Shown here: one piece after another, positions 30,637 through 40,548 of the stretch
How positions within the stretch are numbered: the first letter of the stretch is position 1
Layout of the letters: each line of letters starts with the position of its first letter
Source of the DNA: Palaemon carinicauda
Lineage: Eukaryota > Arthropoda > Malacostraca > Decapoda > Palaemonidae
Direction: 5' to 3'
DNA length: 64,000 nt
Assembly (NCBI RefSeq): GCF_036898095.1
Contig: NC_090730.1
Coordinates: forward strand, 32,948,761-33,012,760
Made by a program: the position numbers and the translations under genes
Notes under the pieces: model-generated
The model's database searches: none
What the model was told of the DNA's origin: nothing
Seen by the model: only the letters and a program-made list of their open reading frames with translations

Positions 30637-33633
30637 GTGAGACAGCAACAAAGAGATGGAGCTGGGGGGAGAGTGACTGCTCCCCGCACTCTAGTTTTGG
30701 GGTGTTTGAATGTGCGTGGATGTAGTACGATAGAGAGTAAAAGATGTGAGATTGGAAGTATGTTTAGAAGTAGAAGGATGGATGTATTGGCCTTGTGTGA
30801 GACAAAGATGAAAGGAAAGGGTGAAGTGATGTTTGGTGAAATGTCTGGTAGAGTGTCTGGGATTGAAAGGGGAAGAGCGAGAGAGGGTGTGGCTTTATTG
30901 CTGAGTGAATGGATGACAGGTAAAGTAGTGGAATGGAAGGAGATATCATCTAGGTTAATGTGGGTAAGGGTTAGGTTGGGTAGGGAATGTTGGGCGTTTG
31001 TCAGTGCGTATGGGCCAGGTAGTGAGAAAAGTGAAGAAGAGCGGAATGAGTTTTGGAATGAATTAACTAGGTGTGTAGAAGGACTGGGTAGAAGGAATTA
31101 TGTAGTTGTTATGGGTGACTTAAATGCTAGAGTGGGTGCTGGAGAGGTAGAAGGTGTCATTGGAAAGTATGGCGTACCAGGTGAAAATGAGAGTGGTGAG
31201 AGACTGGTAGATATGTGTGTTGAACAAGAGATGGTAATAAGTGCTAGCTTTTTTAAGAAGAAAGATAAAAATAAGTATACATGGGTAAGAGTGGCAAATG
31301 GAAGAGTAGTACAAATGGCATTAATGGATTATGTGTTGATAACTAGAAGAATGTTTGGAAGATTGAAAGACGTGCACGTGTTTAGGGGTATGGCTAACGG
31401 TATGTCTGATCATTTTTTGGTGGAAGGAAAATTGGTTGTAGCAAAAGAGTGGGGGAATAGAGTAGGTGGATGTAAAAGGGAGCTAGTGAGGGTTGAAGAG
31501 CTAATAAAACCTGGGGTAAAAAGTAAATATCAGGAAAGGTTGAAAATGGCATATGACGAGGTGAGAGTAAGAGAAACTGGTAATTTAGAGGAGGAGTGGA
31601 AGTTAGCAAAAGAAAATTTTGTTGGGATTGCAAGTGATGTATGTGGCAAGAAGGTTGTTGGAGGCAGCATGAGGAAGGGCAGTGAATGGTGGAATGAAGG
31701 AGTGAAGGTAAAAGTGGAAGAGAAAAAGAGGGCTTTTGAAGAATGGCTGCAGAGTAATAGTATAGAGAAGTATGAAAAATATAGAGAGAAAAAGGTGGAA
31801 GTAAAGCGCAAGGTACGTGAGGCAAAGAGGGCAGCTGATCTTAGGTGGGGTCAGGGACTGGGTCAGTCATATGAAGAGAATAAGAAGAAGTTTTGGAAAG
31901 AAGTGAAGAGAGTAAGAAAGGCCGGCACAAGAATTGAAGAGACAGTGAAAGATGGAAATGGAAGGTTGTTAAAAGGAGAGGAGGCAAGGAAAAGGTGGGC
32001 GAAATATTTTGAAAGTTTGCTGAATGTTGAGGATGATAGGGAGGCAGAGATAATTGCTGTTCCAGGTGTTGAGGTGCCAGTGATGGGAGATGAGAATGAG
32101 AGAGAGATTACAATAGAGGAAGTGAGGAGAGCACTAGATGAAACGAGAGTAGGAAAAGCATCTGGTATGGATGGTGTGAAAGCTGAGATGTTGAAGGAAG
32201 GGGGTATGACTGTAATTGAATGGTTGGTGAGATTGTTTAATGTGTGTTTTGTGTTGTCAATGGTACCAGTAGATTGGGTCTGTGCATGTATTGTACCACT
32301 ATATAAGGGTAAGGGAGATGTGCATGAGTGTTGTAATTCAAGAGGTATTAGTTTGTTGAGTGTAGTTGGAAAAGTGTATGGTAGAGTACTGATTAATAGG
32401 ATTAAGGATAAAACAGAGAATGCAATCTTGGAAGTACAGGGTGGTTTTAGAAGAGGTAGGGGTTGTATGAATCAGATTTTTACAGTTAGGCAGATATGCG
32501 AGAAATATTTAGCAAAAGGTAAGGAGGTGTATGTTGCGTTTATGGATCTGGAGAAAGCATATGATAGAGTTGATAGGGAAGCAATGTGGAATGTGATGAG
32601 GTTATATGGAGTTGGTGGAAGGTTGTTGCAAGCAGTGAAAAGTTTCTACAAAGGTAGTAAAGCATGTGTTAGAATAGGAAATGAAGTGAGCGATTGGTTT
32701 CCGGTGAGAGTGGGGCTGAGACAGGGATGTGTGATGTCGCCGTGGTTGTTTAACTTGTATGTTGATGGAGTGGTGAGAGAGGTGAATGCTCGAGTGCTTG
32801 GACGAGGATTAAAACTGGTAGACGAGAATGATCATGAATGGGAGGTAAATCAGTTGTTGTTTGCGGATGATACTGTACTGGTAGCAGACACAGAAGAGAA
32901 GCTTGACCGACTAGTGACAGAATTTGGAAGGGTGTGTGAGAGAAGGAAGTTGAGAGTTAATGTGGGTAAGAGTAAGGTTATGAGATGTACGAGAAGGGAA
33001 GGTGGTGCAAGGTTGAATGTCATGTTGAATGGAGAGTTACTTGAGGAGGTGGATCAGTTTAAGTACTTGGGGTCTGTTGTTGCAGCAAATGGTGGAGTGG
33101 AAGCAGATGTACGTCAGAGAGTGAATGAAGGTTGCAAAGTGTTGGGGGCTGTTAAGGGAGTAGTAAAAAATAGAGGGTTGGGCATGAATGTAAAGAGAGT
33201 TCTATATGAGAAAGTGATTGTACCAACTGTGATGTATGGATCGGAGTTGTGGGGAATGAAAGTGATGGAGAGACAGAAATTGAATGTGTTTGAGATGAAG
33301 TGTCTAAGGAGTATGACTGGTGTATCTCGAGTAGATAGGGTCAGGAACGAGGTGGTGAGGGTGAGAACGGGTGTGAGAAATGAGTTAGCGGCTAGAGTGG
33401 ATATGAATGTGTTGAGGTGGTTTGGCCATGTTGAGAGAATGGAGAATGGCTGTCTGCTAAAGAAGGTGATGAATGCAAGAGTTGATGGGAGAAGTACAAG
33501 AGGAAGGCCAAGGTTTGGGTGGATGGATGGTGTGAAGAAAGCTCTGGGTGATAGGAGGATAGATGTAAGAGAGGCAAGAGAGCGTGCTAGAAATAGGAAT
33601 GAATGGCGAGCGATTGTGACGCAGTTCCGGTAG
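30637..33633 (+). CDS. RTE-like endonuclease-reverse transcriptase
   Basis: A 998-aa open frame. Endonuclease: LGCLNVRGCSTIESKR near residue 20, DVLALCETKMKG near 50, FVSAYGPGSEK near 125, VVVMGDLNARVGAG near 155, MDYVLITRR near 230, MSDHFLVEG near 255. RT: CNSRGISLLSVVGKVYGR near 570, VQGGFRRGRGCMNQIF near 605, VAFMDLEKAYDRVD (motif A), VRVGLRQGCVMSPWLFNLYV (motif B), VNQLLFADDTVLVADTEE (motif C, FADD, near 745), LRVNVGKSKVM, FKYLGSVV. The C-terminus LRWFGHVERMENG is typical of RTE-type proteins. The frame is open from 30628, but no ATG precedes the first endonuclease motif, so initiation is at GTG (30637) or another non-AUG codon. The start is uncertain; the rest is secure. Confidence 0.9.
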   Translation: MRQQQRDGAGGRVTAPRTLVLGCLNVRGCSTIESKRCEIGSMFRSRRMDVLALCETKMKGKGEVMFGEMSGRVSGIERGRAREGVALLLSEWMTGKVVEWKEISSRLMWVRVRLGRECWAFVSAYGPGSEKSEEERNEFWNELTRCVEGLGRRNYVVVMGDLNARVGAGEVEGVIGKYGVPGENESGERLVDMCVEQEMVISASFFKKKDKNKYTWVRVANGRVVQMALMDYVLITRRMFGRLKDVHVFRGMANGMSDHFLVEGKLVVAKEWGNRVGGCKRELVRVEELIKPGVKSKYQERLKMAYDEVRVRETGNLEEEWKLAKENFVGIASDVCGKKVVGGSMRKGSEWWNEGVKVKVEEKKRAFEEWLQSNSIEKYEKYREKKVEVKRKVREAKRAADLRWGQGLGQSYEENKKKFWKEVKRVRKAGTRIEETVKDGNGRLLKGEEARKRWAKYFESLLNVEDDREAEIIAVPGVEVPVMGDENEREITIEEVRRALDETRVGKASGMDGVKAEMLKEGGMTVIEWLVRLFNVCFVLSMVPVDWVCACIVPLYKGKGDVHECCNSRGISLLSVVGKVYGRVLINRIKDKTENAILEVQGGFRRGRGCMNQIFTVRQICEKYLAKGKEVYVAFMDLEKAYDRVDREAMWNVMRLYGVGGRLLQAVKSFYKGSKACVRIGNEVSDWFPVRVGLRQGCVMSPWLFNLYVDGVVREVNARVLGRGLKLVDENDHEWEVNQLLFADDTVLVADTEEKLDRLVTEFGRVCERRKLRVNVGKSKVMRCTRREGGARLNVMLNGELLEEVDQFKYLGSVVAANGGVEADVRQRVNEGCKVLGAVKGVVKNRGLGMNVKRVLYEKVIVPTVMYGSELWGMKVMERQKLNVFEMKCLRSMTGVSRVDRVRNEVVRVRTGVRNELAARVDMNVLRWFGHVERMENGCLLKKVMNARVDGRSTRGRPRFGWMDGVKKALGDRRIDVREARERARNRNEWRAIVTQFR

Positions 33634-33891
33634 GCCCTGCTGCTTCCTCCGGTGCCTTAGATGACCGCGGAGATAGCAGCAGTAGGGGAGTCAGCATTAT
33701 GAAGCTTCATCTGTGGTGGAAATGTGGGAGGTTGGGCTGTGGCACCCTAGCAGTACCAGCTGAACTCGGCTGAGTCCCTGGTTAGGCTGGAGGAACGTAG
33801 AGAGTAGAGGTCCCCTTTTTTTGTTTTGTTCTTGTTGATGTCGGCTACCCCCCAAAATTGGGGGAAGTGCCTTTGGTATATGGATGGATGG
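33634..33891 (+). other. RTE-like LINE 3'UTR and tail
   Basis: Non-coding. A hairpin-like ACCCCCCAAAATTGGGGG near 33846 precedes the ATGG-type tail. The last bases may play the 3'-recognition role known for RTE elements. Confidence 0.7.
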
Positions 33892-35040
33892 AGTAGTAGT
33901 ATTTTTTGCTGATGATGTCCAAGTGCTTGCTGAGAATATAGAGGATGCTGAATTGAACATAAGGAAAGTGATAGATATAGGAAAGCAGTGTGGTTTAGAC
34001 ATAAATCGAGACAGAAGTAGTGTACTTTTATATAATATGAAGGAGAAACCAGATAACATAGAGGGAATAAGAGTAATAAGCAATATTAGATACCTAGGTA
34101 TCAAGCTAGATGATGGTAGGAATATGTTCAAAACACAGAAAAGTGAAATGATAGTTAAGGCGCAAAAGCTAGCCAATCTTACATTTTCAATCATAGAAAA
34201 AAGTTGTGATAAAATACTGATAGGGAAAACATACTGGAAAAGTGTAGCGCTACCTTCTACGTTATATGGATCAAATATAATTAGCTTAACGGAAACTTAA
34301 ATAGAAAAGTTGCAGAGAATAGAGAATGGAGTGTATAGAAGGATGTTAGGGGATGTAAAGAATACAGCAATTGTAGCCTTGAGAGGGGATGTAGGAGCAT
34401 CTGCTATAAAAGAGAGGCCATTGGATAGAAAGCTGAGGTACCTTAATAGCATTTATAAGGGAGAGAAGGACTTACTAACAGAAATAGTCAATGATATGGA
34501 AGAAAAAGAGAGGAAGTGGTGGATGCATGTGAAGAAGTATGCTGAAGAATGTGGGGTGGCGGTGAGGGAAGTCAAGAGATATACGAAAGAGGACATAAAG
34601 AAGAGAACAAGAGAATGGGACACAAGTAAATGGAAAGAGTGAAATGGAGTGCAAGGAGAGTCTAATTTTGTATAAAAACTGGAAAAGTGAAATCAGGGAG
34701 GAAGAAGTATATGACAACACATTTTAGTCAATTTTATTATTCAGAGCAAGGACAAGCACATTAGGCTTGAATATAAAAAACAGACATCAAGATGGAAATA
34801 TAAACTGTGTATTATGTGATGTAGAAGAAAATGCTAACCACTTTATGTTATATTGTCCACAGTTTAGTGATATAAAAATAAAAGCAATTGAGCTCCAACA
34901 ACCATATGAAGATAGCGCATAAACAGTTGAAAAATTACTTTTTTGTGAAGAATATATTGAAAATAAGAAAAGTGTACTACAACAAATGTGGATGAAAAGA
35001 GAAAAACTAGTGAAAATAAGGAACACACAAAACTAAAAGA
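33892..35040 (+). pseudogene. LINE RT C-terminal half (continues 28444-30508), broken
   Basis: Resumes with VVVFFADDVQVLAENIED (motif C), CGLDINRDRSSVLLYN and ISNIRYLGIKLDDGRN. A TAA at 34298-34300 and frame changes after 34640 break it. The 34740-34860 part ends in a CCHC knuckle, CVLCDVEENANHFMLYC. It lost its upstream part to the RTE-like insertion. Confidence 0.8.
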
Positions 35041-35528
35041 CACAGAGGCGCCGTTGCAAAAGCAAAGCCTCAACCTGAATCTGATCTGATCTGAACTTGG
35101 ACCAAAAGTAAACAAACGACCAAAGTGTAAAACTATATACCCACGTTCTTGGTTGCATAATATTATAAGTATTGTGTTAATTTTGTTATTGATGTCATCT
35201 CAAACATTTCATGAATACTGAAACCCAATATACCTCGTGAAATCGACTAAACTCAATTATCTCCATATCTACTTAGTTTACCTTTGGCCTTTGACTCATC
35301 CACCATACGAACTATATATAAAGTTTTGGCTAAAAGTTTGCAATTGTAAGAACCGGAAATGAACCCATTAACGTGAGTATCACACCAATGATTTTGGTAT
35401 TTCTGCAATTTTAGGTTATTATGAAAACAGCCTATGTTACATTTAGATTAAGAAGGCTAAGCGCAGACGCCACCAGATTAATTAGGGATAGGGGTAAAGT
35501 TGTACTGTATTACAGGTTCTCATTTCGA
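35041..35528. other. unannotated sequence
   Basis: No coding or repeat signal recognised. Confidence 0.35.
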
Positions 35529-35725
35529 ACAGAAAATATGTTTTCCTGTAGGAAATGACGTGATATAACCGAATTTGACCTTCATTTCAACCGCAAACAA
35601 ACAGAACAACCAGTTTGATTAACTTCAAGTAGACAAACTGGTTTTTGATGTTGCCGATGAAATGAAGGTGAAAACCAGTTGAATCACGTTATTTTCTACA
35701 GGAAAACATATGTATTCTGTTAAAA
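35529..35725. mobile_element. hairpin-type MITE (about 195 bp inverted repeat)
   Basis: The left arm (ACAGAAAATATGTTTTCCTG, then TAGGAAATGACGTGAT and ACCTTCATTTC) is the imperfect reverse complement of the right arm (GAAATGAAGGT, then ATCACGTTATTTTCTACAGG and AAAACATATGTATTCTGT). The centre also folds (ACCAGTTTG and CAAACTGGT). There is no coding capacity. The exact termini and TSD are not resolved. Confidence 0.7.
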
Positions 35726-35794
35726 TGTTTAATCATAATGGCTCTTGTTCAAATTCCGTCCTCACTTCACTCATCAAGAACGTATGTACTGTCC

Positions 35795-35880
35795 ATGTTA
35801 ACATTAGCAATGTTATGCTAACGTTACCTATGTTATGCTGACATTGCTAATGTTAGCAATGCTACGCTAATTTTAGCGTG
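35795..35880. repeat. short palindromic GCTAACATTAGC-type cluster
   Basis: Several interleaved copies of TTAGCAATGTTA-like words in both orientations. 35831-35857 recurs at 37029-37055 with 26 of 27 bases identical. Confidence 0.7.
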
Positions 35881-35938
35881 TGGATTTTAAAGCATTTTTT
35901 CCATATACCCTTTACACAATATATTAAAGGGTACAGAA

Positions 35939-35957
35939 CCTAACCTAACCTAACCTA
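35939..35957. repeat. short interstitial telomere-type repeat (CCTAA)
   Basis: Three perfect CCTAA units and a partial fourth; the complement TTAGG is the common arthropod telomere motif. Confidence 0.6.
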
Positions 35958-35962
35958 GTAGT

Positions 35963-36060
35963 TCCCAGGTCACAACCCCTAGCCGGGGCCAAGCCTCCGG
36001 ACCCCCTTCCCAGGTCACAACCCCTAGCCTGGGGCAAGCCCCTGGACCTACTTCCCAGGT
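35963..36060. repeat. tandem repeat of 45-46 bp, about 2.2 copies
   Basis: CCCAGGTCACAACCCCTAGC recurs at 35963 and 36008, and its first 11 bases recur at 36054. The spacers are G/C-rich. Confidence 0.8.
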
Positions 36061-37218
36061 CACAAAATTGTATTGGCAAGTGGTAATGTTGAGCTGTGCA
36101 CGCTAAAAACATTTAAATCAAAGAAATTAATGACTTACTGTATGACCCGGGCGACGAAACTTGTGGGTCACCGGGGTGTTGAGACTGTAACGTCTTAACT
36201 TCTATGAAGGGCACTTGGGACACTGTAAACATTGGGGTATTACATTATGTGATATAAGGAAATTATCAACACTGGATGACGTATCAAAAAATTCCCCATG
36301 AAATTTAGCAAATGCTTTTAAGTATGGAATACTGCACCCTTTACAACTTCCATTGTAAAATACGAAAAAAACCTCACTTGAAATAACAAAGACCTGACTA
36401 GGACAAAGGTTTCCTTGGAAAAGGATTTGTTGGAAGGGGTATGAAGAGACCACTTGAAGAGATAAGGGAAGGGGGTAGGGAAATATTAACCCCACCCCCT
36501 GTGCAAACTTTCTATACGTATGGGTTCAGGATTGGTTAACGGAAAAACAACGGAGTCTAGAGAGTAAACATGAATGAACTAGAATGGGAAACTTGTCCAG
36601 AGCAAGTATTTATGTGAAATTGGGGCGTGACAAGGTAATAACAAAATGTATAAAAGTAATATAGCAAGATAAAATGGAGTGTATGATAAATAATATTTAA
36701 TGGGAATATAAAATGAGGTGATTTTATAAGGTATCTGATAATAAAACAAGTAATACTGGGGTCAAACATAATACGTATACGAGGGTATTACATAAAAGGA
36801 ATGGTATAGGTGTACTGGATCAAGTCATATACTTGAATAAAGTGGGTGAAGTCGAATGATTAAATTTAGGGAGTAGAGAAGAAGAAATCCTATTGGTGGA
36901 GGAGGAGTCTATGCGTAGTGGAAGGAGTTCATGTGCAGAAGGTCGAAACCTGCTATGTATAAACAAACGAATGAGAGCGACTACGTAGAATGACAAAAAA
37001 TAAATGGAAAACACTGCTAATGTTAGCATGTTACGCTGACATTGCTAATGTTAGCTTGTGCAGCTCAATATTACTGTATGTTTTCATTGGTTTATTATAC
37101 ATCCAAGAAGGTAATTTATAGAGAAGAAAAGGCTTGTTTTACCATTATATACCGTTTCCCCAGTATGTTTTCCCCACCCAAAACTTCGAGTTCCCACTGG
37201 GGGTCCCCCATTATCATT

Positions 37219-37273
<55 letters not shown>

Positions 37274-37362
37274 AATATATGTATATTTCTGAAACTGTTC
37301 CTTTGCAATGGGAACGAATGTCATTTTTGAAGAGAGGAATTTTTTCTATAGAATAATGTAGT
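36061..37362. other. unannotated sequence with one TA array
   Basis: No gene recognised. 37029-37055 is the second copy of the 27-bp word at 35831. (TA)n lies at 37221-37270. 36079-36103 resembles the inverse of 37048-37073. Confidence 0.45.
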
Positions 37363-37538
37363 TTTTTCAATATTAATCTTACCCGATAATCATGTAGCTG
37401 TCAACTCCGTTGCCCGACAGAATTCTACGGACGGGATACGCCAGCGATCGCTATACAAGAGGGGGGTGTACTCACCAGCGCCACCTGTGGCCAGGTACTG
37501 CAGTACTTCTTGTTGACACCACCTCAATTTTTCCTCTG
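37363..37538 (+). repeat. DIRS A left inverted terminal repeat
   Basis: From ACCCGATAATCATGTAGC at 37381 to the AATTTTTCCTC at its inner end it is the near-perfect reverse complement of 44039-44195. The outermost 37363-37399 is repeated inverted in the ICR. Confidence 0.92.
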
Positions 37539-37746
37539 TCGTGCTTCCGGCAAGACCTACATGGATACGCTTATAATTTTGGAGTCTTTGTTCACGGTTT
37601 TGGTGAAGTATTGCTCTGAGATTTCAGCTTTCGCTATACAGGAAGCTTTTCCCTTAGCTTAGATAGCTTTTGGATTAATTTTGATTAATGGTATAACGAT
37701 CTTTGCTTTAATTTGGAAACCCCCTTTGACTGTTCTCTGATTCAAG

Positions 37747-40548
37747 ATGTCCGACCATTCACAAGCTCCTACCCAAAGACGATGTAGAGTTAGCACTTGT
37801 GTTAGGCGTCTTCCGAAGGCCTCGGTTGATCCTCACACCGTTTGTTCCGACTGTCGGGGAAAATCCTGCCAATTGGATGATCGATGTGAGGAATGTGCCG
37901 GTCTTTCGGAATTTGATTTTATTCAATTCCTTAAATATACGACTAAGTTAGAGAGGGAGAGAGTTAGGAGGAGTTCGGCTCGCTCTTTGCTTTATTCATC
38001 CCCCCATGATCCTCATCCTTTTCCTCCCCCTGTAGTGGCTACCCCCGAACCTACTATTAGTGCTCAGCCTGATATGTCGGATGTTTTACGTGCCATTCAG
38101 GCTTTAGGTGATAAAGTGGAGTCGGTAGTGAGTGACCACAAGTTCCTCTTGGCAGACGTCAAGGAACTTAAAGTGAAAAGTGCAGTGGGAAGTGATAGTG
38201 CCAGTGCTGTGCCTAGTGCTAGTGTCAGTGTCAGTGTTGCGCGTGAGGATACTTCTGTGCGTGCCAGTCGTCCTCCCAGTCCGGGACCTCTTGCAAGCTC
38301 CCAAGCCCAGGGGAGAAGCAATGTCGAAGGGCAAAAGGGTTCGGCAGGCCTTGATCGGCGCACAGTAGTATCCTCAGTGGTTGCGGGCGTATCTTATAGA
38401 GATCGTCACTTCCACTCTCAGACGATTGAGCCCTTTATTACCTCGTCTGCAGTAGATGTTTCCGGGAGGAAACGCTGGACTCAGGTCTCAAGACCTCTTA
38501 AGCGTAAAGTCCAGACCGCGCGAGTCCAACAGCCCGGGTGTAGCCATTGGGCTAGCTCGGACTCGCCACAGTCATCAGGTGACTGCACGCCTCCTAAGAG
38601 AGGTAAGGCGATGCCTCAACAGACCTCAACTTCTGTTAAAGCTATGCCTCAACAGACCTCAACTTCTGTTGATCCTAAGATGGCTATGCTGCAGACTATG
38701 CAGTCGCAGCTTGCGGTGTTGATGCGGGAGTTTCAGGCAGAGAAGGTTAATACACCTCCTCCTGTGAGCGCTCCTCCTCCTCTGCGCAGTCCAATCCGCC
38801 AGACGTATGATGTTGAGGTTCCTCAAGCTACCTCCATGCGTGAGCTGCCGCGTTGGGAGTTGCCAGATACCAGCGCTGTGCAGCAACCTCCACTTTCCTT
38901 GAGGCAGGAGCCTCTTACCACGCGGCAACCTCCTCAACACTGGGGGCAGGAACCTTATGCTTTACAACAACCTCCTCTACCCTTGAGGCAGGAGTCTCTT
39001 GCATTACAACCATCCTCGAGGCAGCAACCTCTTGAGGTACGACAACCTCTACCATCCTTGAGGCAGCCACCTCAACTCTCGCAGCAGCCACCTCCACTTT
39101 CCTCGAGGCGAGAACCTCAACTCTCGAGGCAAGCACCTCAAGAACCTCAACTCGTGAGACAAGAGCCTCTCTCTGCGCAGCCACCTCAACCCTTGAAGCA
39201 AGCGCAACTCTTGAGGCAGGAACCTCATGCTATGAGTCAGCCACCTCAACGCATGCATCTACCACTTTTTCCTCAGCTTGAGCCTCTTCCCATTCAACTT
39301 GAACCGCAGTCTATGCAGCATGAGCCTCATGTTTTACAACAGTCGCCTCTCACCACGCTTGCTCCTCAGACCGCCGCAGAACCTCCTTCATCCCAGCCTC
39401 ATGACTTTGTCATTACCAGCCCTCATCCTCTTCAACAGAGACTTGAGGATGAATCCGCAAGTGCGCATGCACCCGCTCTTCAGGATTCAGCCATTCAGCA
39501 TACCACTTTAACTTTACCTCTCGCTTCTCAACCCTCAGGTGATGAGGTTTCTGAGGATGAAGCTGCTCACCTGGATGATCCTTCATCTGATGTGGAGGAA
39601 CCCAAGTCATTGCCACCCTCCATTGACTTTCGCAAGGTCCTGGCTCTGTTCAGAGAGTTATACCCGGATCACTTTGTTTCTGCTACCCCTCGCTCTCCTC
39701 CATCCGAGTTCTCTCTAGGCATGCAACCTGTTAGGTCTGCCTACACTAAGCTTGTCTTCGCTAGATCTTCAAAGAGAGCTTTGAGAATGTTAGGGGATTG
39801 GTTGCAGTCCAAGCAGCAACTGGGAAAGACGTCTTTTATGTTTCCTCCTCCTAAGCTGACTTCTAAGGCGGGCGTCTGGTATGCCACAGGAGAGGAACCA
39901 GGCTTGGGGGTCCCTGCCTCTGCCCAGGCTGACTTCTCAAGTTTGGTGGACTCTCCACGAAGGTCGGCTATGAGACGCTCTAAGGTCTGCTGGACCTTTT
40001 CTGACCTGGACCACTTCTTAAAGGGAGTCTTTCGCGCCTTTGAAATTTTTAATTTTCTCGACTGGTGCCTGGGGGCCTTGAGCAAGAAGACTGCCCCATC
40101 TGACAAAGACTCGGCCATGCTGATCATGTCCTGTATGGACAAAGCAATTCGCGATGGTTCCGGCGAACTTGCCTCTATGTTTGTATCGGGAGTCCTCAAG
40201 AAAAGGGAACAACTTTGCTCCTTCCTTTCCACTGGTATCACCTCTTGCCAAAGGTCACAGTTACTTTTTGCTCCTCTTTCTAAGTTCCTGTTTCCTGAGG
40301 ATCTTATCAAGGAATTGTCTGCGGCTCTTATTCAGAAGGACACGCATGACCTTGTGGCCTCTTCAGCACGGAAGGCTAAGGTTGCTCCTTCAGTTCCTAG
40401 AACTTACCGCACCCCAGTGGCTGATACTCCTGCTACCAGATTTATTCCGCCCTTTCGTGGCAGAGCCCCCAGCCGAGGAGGTACCCGCCCAGACGGTCAC
40501 AGGGGCAGGTCCAAGAAGGGTACCAAGTCTTCGAAAAGCAAACATTGA
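37747..40548 (+). CDS. DIRS A gag-like protein
   Basis: 933 aa starting at ATG 37747. A cysteine cluster lies near the N-terminus (residues about 10-60: CRVSTCVRRLP, DPHTVCSDCRGKSC, CEECAG). A similar DPHTLCPQCRGRRC occurs in element D, suggesting a zinc-binding fold. Residues about 330-560 are a degenerate Pro/Gln repeat (QQPPLSLRQEP, QPPLPLRQES and similar). The C-terminal part (about 650-930) is the conserved DIRS gag region (FEIFNFLDWCLGALSK) ending in a basic RGRAPSRGGTRPDGHRGRSK tail. It probably packages element RNA. It ends TGA followed by C, and the same frame is then open through the recombinase frame. Confidence 0.85.
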   Translation: MSDHSQAPTQRRCRVSTCVRRLPKASVDPHTVCSDCRGKSCQLDDRCEECAGLSEFDFIQFLKYTTKLERERVRRSSARSLLYSSPHDPHPFPPPVVATPEPTISAQPDMSDVLRAIQALGDKVESVVSDHKFLLADVKELKVKSAVGSDSASAVPSASVSVSVAREDTSVRASRPPSPGPLASSQAQGRSNVEGQKGSAGLDRRTVVSSVVAGVSYRDRHFHSQTIEPFITSSAVDVSGRKRWTQVSRPLKRKVQTARVQQPGCSHWASSDSPQSSGDCTPPKRGKAMPQQTSTSVKAMPQQTSTSVDPKMAMLQTMQSQLAVLMREFQAEKVNTPPPVSAPPPLRSPIRQTYDVEVPQATSMRELPRWELPDTSAVQQPPLSLRQEPLTTRQPPQHWGQEPYALQQPPLPLRQESLALQPSSRQQPLEVRQPLPSLRQPPQLSQQPPPLSSRREPQLSRQAPQEPQLVRQEPLSAQPPQPLKQAQLLRQEPHAMSQPPQRMHLPLFPQLEPLPIQLEPQSMQHEPHVLQQSPLTTLAPQTAAEPPSSQPHDFVITSPHPLQQRLEDESASAHAPALQDSAIQHTTLTLPLASQPSGDEVSEDEAAHLDDPSSDVEEPKSLPPSIDFRKVLALFRELYPDHFVSATPRSPPSEFSLGMQPVRSAYTKLVFARSSKRALRMLGDWLQSKQQLGKTSFMFPPPKLTSKAGVWYATGEEPGLGVPASAQADFSSLVDSPRRSAMRRSKVCWTFSDLDHFLKGVFRAFEIFNFLDWCLGALSKKTAPSDKDSAMLIMSCMDKAIRDGSGELASMFVSGVLKKREQLCSFLSTGITSCQRSQLLFAPLSKFLFPEDLIKELSAALIQKDTHDLVASSARKAKVAPSVPRTYRTPVADTPATRFIPPFRGRAPSRGGTRPDGHRGRSKKGTKSSKSKH

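Larger units (their letters stand above)
30509..33891 (+). mobile_element. RTE-like LINE, apparently intact
   Basis: About 3.4 kb. A GC-rich hairpin 5' leader (30509-30627), one long ORF, a 3'UTR, and a short ATGG tail (33879-33891). It interrupts another LINE's RT just before its FADD motif. Flanks AGTAGTACTTTAT (30493-30505) and AGTAGTATTTTTT (33895-33907) are an imperfect TSD. No frame lesion is seen. Confidence 0.85.

Noticed and set aside
31394..31825. Minus-strand frames within the RTE-like ORF
   Set aside because: Purine-rich coding strand makes the antisense stop-poor; no domain.
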